From Ramlibacter lithotrophicus (lineage in GTDB: Bacteria; Pseudomonadota; Gammaproteobacteria; Burkholderiales; Burkholderiaceae_C), in assembly GCF_012184415.1 (NCBI RefSeq), contig NZ_VTOX01000001.1:682001-746000 (forward strand): a stretch of 64,000 nucleotides of DNA, written 5' to 3'. Below are positions 58,353-64,000 of this stretch, piece after piece. The notes under the pieces were generated by a model. It saw only the letters and a program-made list of their open reading frames with translations, did not search any database and was not told the DNA's origin. Within the stretch, counting starts at the first letter, position 1. Each line of letters opens with the position of its first letter. A program made the translations under genes and the position numbers.

Positions 58353-58367
58353 CGGCCGGGCCGTCGC

Positions 58368-60499
<2,132 letters not shown>

Positions 60500-60508
60500 G
60501 GGCAGTCA

Positions 60509-61723
60509 GTGAAGAACAACCCGGACGATTATGTCAGCAAGGTCGTCGGCGCAGCGTCGCAGGTCGACCCGGCCGAATGGAATGCGCTGCTGGCTCTGCA
60601 GGCCCACCCGACGCCTTTCCTGCGGCACGAATACCTGGCCGCGCTCGAGGCCAGCGGCAGCGCCACCGCCGGCACCGGCTGGACGCCGAAGTTCTTCACC
60701 CTCACGCGCGGCGGCGAATTGCACGCCGCGTGTGCCTTGTACCTGAAGGACCACTCGTACGGCGAGTACGTATTCGACTGGGCCTGGGCGAACGCGTACC
60801 AGGAGCACGGGCTCGACTACTACCCGAAGGGCCTGGTCGCCGTGCCGTTCACGCCCGTGCCGGGCACGCGCCTGCTGGCCCGCGACGCGGCCGCGCGACT
60901 GGCCCTGCTCGAAACGCTGCTGACTTGGTGCCGGCGGGAGAAGCTCTCCTCGCTGCACCTGCTGTTCGGCGCCGGCGAGGACGTGGCGGCGTGCGAGGAA
61001 GCGGGGCTCATGTTGCGCCATACGGTCCAGTTCCACTGGCACAACGGCGGGAGCGAATCCGTGGATGCCGGCGGCCGCTACGCCAGCTTCGACACTTTCC
61101 TCGCCAGCCTGGCGCACGACAAACGCAAGAAGATCCGGCAGGAGCGGCGCAAGGTGGCCGACGCCGGCGTGACGTTCCGATCCAGCACCGGTGCCGGCAT
61201 CGCCGCCGCCGACTGGGATTTCTTCTATCGCTGCTACGAACGCACCTACCTCGAGCACGGCAACGCGCCGTACCTCACGCGCGACTTCTTCCGCCGCATG
61301 GCGGCAACGCTGCCGCAGCACTGGCTGCTGTTCGTCGCCGAGCGCGGCGACCGGCCGATCGCAGCCAGCCTGGTGGCGCTGAACGAGCCGCCGCGCCAGC
61401 CCCGGGCTCCAGGCGCCGGGCGCGTGGCATACGGACGGTACTGGGGGGCGCTGGAACGCGTCGACTGCCTGCATTTCGAGGCCTGCTACTACCAGCCGCT
61501 GCAGTGGTGCATCGCCCATGGCTGGGACCGCTTCGAAGGCGGCGCCCAGGGTGAGCACAAGATGGCGCGGGCATTGATGCCGGCGAAGACGACCAGCGCC
61601 CATTGGCTGGCCCACCCGGCCTTCGCCGATGCGGTCGAACGCTTCCTGGCCCGCGAAGGCCGGGGAATCGAGCACTACCTCGACCGCCTGGAGCGGCGCA
61701 GCCCGTTCCGGCACGCCGGATGA
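60509..61723 (+). CDS. GNAT family N-acetyltransferase, COG3146 (DUF482) type
   Basis: About 404 aa from a GTG at 60509, a start chosen because the domain begins just after it ('VVGAASQVDPAEWNALLALQAHPTPFLRHEYLAALEASGS') and the upstream frame runs antisense to nadE. Family segments are 'KDHSYGEYVFDWAWANAYQEHGLDYYPKGLVAVPFTPVPGTRLL', 'FDTFLASLAHDKRKKIRQERRKV', 'FFYRCYERTYLEHGNAPYLTRDFF' and 'FEGGAQGEHKMARALMPAKTTSAHWLAHPAF'. COG3146 proteins are predicted acyltransferases resembling FemAB folds; the substrate is unknown. Confidence 0.88.
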   Translation: MKNNPDDYVSKVVGAASQVDPAEWNALLALQAHPTPFLRHEYLAALEASGSATAGTGWTPKFFTLTRGGELHAACALYLKDHSYGEYVFDWAWANAYQEHGLDYYPKGLVAVPFTPVPGTRLLARDAAARLALLETLLTWCRREKLSSLHLLFGAGEDVAACEEAGLMLRHTVQFHWHNGGSESVDAGGRYASFDTFLASLAHDKRKKIRQERRKVADAGVTFRSSTGAGIAAADWDFFYRCYERTYLEHGNAPYLTRDFFRRMAATLPQHWLLFVAERGDRPIAASLVALNEPPRQPRAPGAGRVAYGRYWGALERVDCLHFEACYYQPLQWCIAHGWDRFEGGAQGEHKMARALMPAKTTSAHWLAHPAFADAVERFLAREGRGIEHYLDRLERRSPFRHAG

Positions 61724-61763
61724 CTCCTGGAATGCCACTTTCCCGCGGCCCGGCCGCGTGAAG

Positions 61764-61832
61764 GTGCAGCGTGGCCGCGGAAGCGGCGGCAAGGAGTCAG
61801 GAGACTTGCCACCCCTTCCGCGGGCGCTGCAC
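61764..61832. terminator. Long imperfect hairpin between convergent genes
   Basis: GTGCAGCG and CGCTGCAC close a stem of nearly 30 pairs (CGCGGAAG/CTTCCGCG and GGCAAG/CTTGCC inside) with an 11-base loop. It fills the gap between the acyltransferase gene and the convergent small periplasmic protein. No clear T run follows, so it may act as a two-way transcription barrier or be a repeat element. Confidence 0.6.
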
Positions 61833-61836
61833 GGGG

Positions 61837-62157
61837 TCAGCAGCCGGCCGTCTTGCGGAACGACTTGCTGGCGTTCTGGCCGTCCTTGTTCTGGAACCGC
61901 GCACGGATCTCGTCGCCCTCGACGATGCGCTTGTCCTTGAACTTGTCGAGGGTCAGCTCGTCGGTGACGTTCAGCTGCACCTCGCCGCCGGACTTGCTGT
62001 CCTTGAGCGTCGCCACCGCGGACTGGCCGTCGGCCGACAGCACGATCTTCGTCACCGGGCCGACGACGGTGACGTCCTGCGCCGCCGCCCCCTGCCACGC
62101 GAATGCCGCTGCTGCCAGCACCGCGATCCGCAGTGCGGCTGGCAATGTCTTGCTCAT
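61837..62157 (-). CDS. Small periplasmic protein of unknown function
   Basis: A 106-aa secreted protein. The signal peptide (1-26) ends in WQGAAAQ. The mature part, about 80 residues, is beta-rich ('DVTVVGPVTKIVLSADGQSAVATLKDSKSGGEVQLNVTDELTLDKFKDKRIVEGDEIRARFQNKDGQN') and carries one C-terminal Cys. It resembles small OB-like beta barrels but I recognise no named family. It lies 11 bases after the porin-type gene and is probably co-transcribed with it. Confidence 0.75.
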   Translation of the reverse strand: MSKTLPAALRIAVLAAAAFAWQGAAAQDVTVVGPVTKIVLSADGQSAVATLKDSKSGGEVQLNVTDELTLDKFKDKRIVEGDEIRARFQNKDGQNASKSFRKTAGC

Positions 62158-62168
62158 GATTCCACCCT

Positions 62169-63938
62169 TCAGAACTTCACTTCGAACGTGCCGTAGATGT
62201 CGTAGGCCTTCTTCAGCGGCGCGAGGGCGCTGAACTGGCCGTTCATGTCGGAGATCGCGACCGGGGCGCCGACCCAGTTGTTGCTGCCCGTGTACTTGAA
62301 GTCGTAGTACACGAAGCCGAGCTTGAAGAACGCCTTCGAGGCAAAGGACGAGATCGGCTTGCTGTCCAGCTCCTGGATCAGGTAGGTCTCGTACACGTTG
62401 CCGCGCGTGCCGGCCTTGGCCGTCAGGATGTCGTCGGCGGCCGGCGCGAACGTGATCCAGTTCTTCGAGCCGCGGTTGAACTCCAGGCCCACCTTCGTGC
62501 GCGACGGCAGGTCGTAGCGCATTCCGACCGCGATGGCGTTGCCGCGCTTGCGGGAAGGCGCCTCGGGCGACAGGAAGCCGCCGGTGAGCAGGCCCTGGAA
62601 GCCGAACTGGGCCGACACGTTCTGGTTCGGGCGCGTGACGCTCAGCGCCACGTCGCCGAAGATGTTCAGGTTGCCCGGACCGACGTTCTTGATGGTGCTC
62701 ATCGCGCCGATGCCGAACCAGTCGATGTCCCCGAGGTCCGCGCGCGGCGCGGTGTCGCCGAAGTAGGTCCCCTTCATCTTCGGCGCGTCGAAGATGTGGA
62801 AACCGCGGTTCCACTGGGCCCAGACCCGCAGCTTGTCGGTGTCGATCGGCACCAGGGAGATGCCGAGCATGTCGGTGTCGGAGATCGAGTTCGCCGGCGT
62901 GTTCCGGAAGCCGCTCTCGAAGCCTCGGCCGTAGCAGATCTTGCCGTAGGCGCCGGGCAGCCCGTCGATGTCGGGCGCATAGCCGAGCGTCATGCCGTCG
63001 AAGGCGTAATCCACCAGCAGCGACGGCGTGCCGCCGTTGCCCGGACGCGGCTCGTTGAGCTTGAGGTTGCTCGGGGCGCCGTTGGTGGAGGGCCGGCGGC
63101 CGACGGAGAACCACAGGTCACGTCCGCCGATGTTGCTCCAGGTGCCGTAGGCGCGGTCCACCGCCACCTCGCCGCTGGAAGGCACGTGGCCCAGCGTGCC
63201 GTCGAAGACGCCCACGCGGTCGGCGAAGAACGGCGCCGCGCCGCCGTTGGTGGCTGCGGCGTCGTCCTGCGCGCCGAAGGTCTTGTACATCGCGAGCCGG
63301 GTCGTGACGCTGACGTCCTGCGTCGCCTTCGCGTGCAGGTCCAGGCGCAGCCGGTTGGTGTACAAGGTGTCGTTCTTCGGTTTGTACGCCGGCACCGGAA
63401 CGGCAAAGGCGCCGATCCCCTGCGCCATCCCCGCGTTCTGCGGCGTGCCGAGGAATCCCAGTGCCTGGTCGTACGTGCGAACGCCGTTCATCCCCTGCGC
63501 GAAGGCCATCAGGCCCGACAGGGCGCCGGCCGTGCTCATGCCGCCGGCCTGCGGCGCCCCGAAGAAGCTGGAGATGCCGCTGGGATTGCCGAAGAAGTCG
63601 CCCTGCAGCAGGTTCTGTGCGTTCGCGAACGTCGCGCCGACGTCGGTGAACGGGCGCGTCTCGCCGCGCAGGTGGTCGATGCGGAAGCGGTAGTCGCCGC
63701 CGATCGTCAGCCACCGGTCGAGCGACCGCTCCTGGGCCCGCTGGACCACCGCCTTGGTGTCGGCCGCGGTCCTGGCCGCCTTGTCCTCGGTGGCGCGGAC
63801 CTGCGCCTTGAGCTGCTCGATCTCGCGCGACAGCGCATCGATCCTCTTCAGCACGTCTTCGTCGGCGGCCAGGGCGCCCATCGGCGCGAGCACCACCGCC
63901 ACCGCCGCCATGACGCGGGACAGCTTTCTCCTGCTCAT
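62169..63938 (-). CDS. DUF3373 family outer-membrane porin-like protein
   Basis: A 589-aa outer-membrane protein. The signal peptide (1-24) ends in MGALAAD. A short coiled coil (about 27-70, DEDVLKRIDALSREIEQLKAQVRATEDKAARTAADTKAVVQRA) precedes a large beta barrel that ends '..KKAYDIYGTFEVKF', with the terminal Phe of outer-membrane barrels. The central sequence 'YGTWSNIGGRDLWFSVGRRPSTNGAPSNLKLN' is of the DUF3373 type found in metal-respiring and related bacteria. The coiled coil resembles the part of some porins that binds peptidoglycan. The substrate is unknown. The upstream promoter lies at or beyond the window's end. Confidence 0.85.
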   Translation of the reverse strand: MSRRKLSRVMAAVAVVLAPMGALAADEDVLKRIDALSREIEQLKAQVRATEDKAARTAADTKAVVQRAQERSLDRWLTIGGDYRFRIDHLRGETRPFTDVGATFANAQNLLQGDFFGNPSGISSFFGAPQAGGMSTAGALSGLMAFAQGMNGVRTYDQALGFLGTPQNAGMAQGIGAFAVPVPAYKPKNDTLYTNRLRLDLHAKATQDVSVTTRLAMYKTFGAQDDAAATNGGAAPFFADRVGVFDGTLGHVPSSGEVAVDRAYGTWSNIGGRDLWFSVGRRPSTNGAPSNLKLNEPRPGNGGTPSLLVDYAFDGMTLGYAPDIDGLPGAYGKICYGRGFESGFRNTPANSISDTDMLGISLVPIDTDKLRVWAQWNRGFHIFDAPKMKGTYFGDTAPRADLGDIDWFGIGAMSTIKNVGPGNLNIFGDVALSVTRPNQNVSAQFGFQGLLTGGFLSPEAPSRKRGNAIAVGMRYDLPSRTKVGLEFNRGSKNWITFAPAADDILTAKAGTRGNVYETYLIQELDSKPISSFASKAFFKLGFVYYDFKYTGSNNWVGAPVAISDMNGQFSALAPLKKAYDIYGTFEVKF

Positions 63939-64000
63939 CGATCATTCTCCTTGTGGGACACGGGCTCCTCCGGGAGCGCCGGCCCTCGCACGGCGTTCCC

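Overview
This window is a GC-rich chromosome segment (roughly two thirds G+C by eye) from a betaproteobacterium, most likely order Burkholderiales, family Comamonadaceae or a close relative (Ramlibacter/Variovorax-like). The grounds are the Bug-type transporter protein, the ilvB-ilvH-ilvC-pssA-leuA gene order, the sigma factor/DUF3619/DUF3106/RDD series, and the nadE-glnB pair. The genus is inference.

Layout. 1-4485: the end of a FAH-family hydrolase gene, a TTT (Bug) binding protein, a two-subunit molybdenum hydroxylase and a ModA-like protein, probably one catabolic operon. 4532-13555: an iron island with an FTR1 permease fused to cytochrome c, two TonB-dependent receptors, a PepSY membrane protein, a 79-aa protein, a DUF2325 protein and two Fur-like boxes. 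It ends in a remnant of a bacterioferritin gene that has lost its middle (13548-13666). 13750-14886: a CadR/PbrR-type MerR regulator and a CDF exporter joined by a textbook MerR operator. 14926-16604: a coupled N-carbamoyl-amino-acid-hydrolase-like and Asp/Glu-racemase-like pair. 17233-21525: two convergent GH8 lipoprotein paralogues whose upstream regions share a conserved block. 22012-27012: a carboxymuconolactone-decarboxylase-family protein, a large DUF748/AsmA-like protein, and a YqjD-like plus BON-domain pair behind an FNR-like site.

27038-43210 is all on the minus strand: recC-recB-recD, then hsdR-hsdS-(nucleotidyltransferase)-(HEPN)-hsdM-GDCCVxC protein, with almost every junction overlapping by a few bases. 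The nucleotidyltransferase/HEPN pair looks like an MNT-HEPN toxin-antitoxin module built into a type I restriction-modification operon. Its 5' end carries three palindromes spaced exactly 21 bp. This is the most unusual system here.

43295-46750: aat and bpt (N-degron aminoacyl transferases), an IclR regulator and a PbpG-like peptidase. 46869-54788: branched-chain amino-acid biosynthesis (ilvB, ilvH, ilvC, pssA, then two unrelated forms of leuA), with a leucine-rich leader peptide and terminator ahead of leuA. 55061-58352: sigma factor, its DUF3619 partner, DUF3106, RDD, dgkA and a LOG-family protein. 58368-60499: glnB and nadE. 60509-63938: a COG3146 acyltransferase, a small periplasmic protein and a DUF3373-type porin.

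No tRNA, rRNA, CRISPR array, prophage or intact insertion sequence was recognised by reading. Several genes, notably recC, recB and recD, carry in-frame GC-rich palindromic inserts that look like translated REP-type elements.
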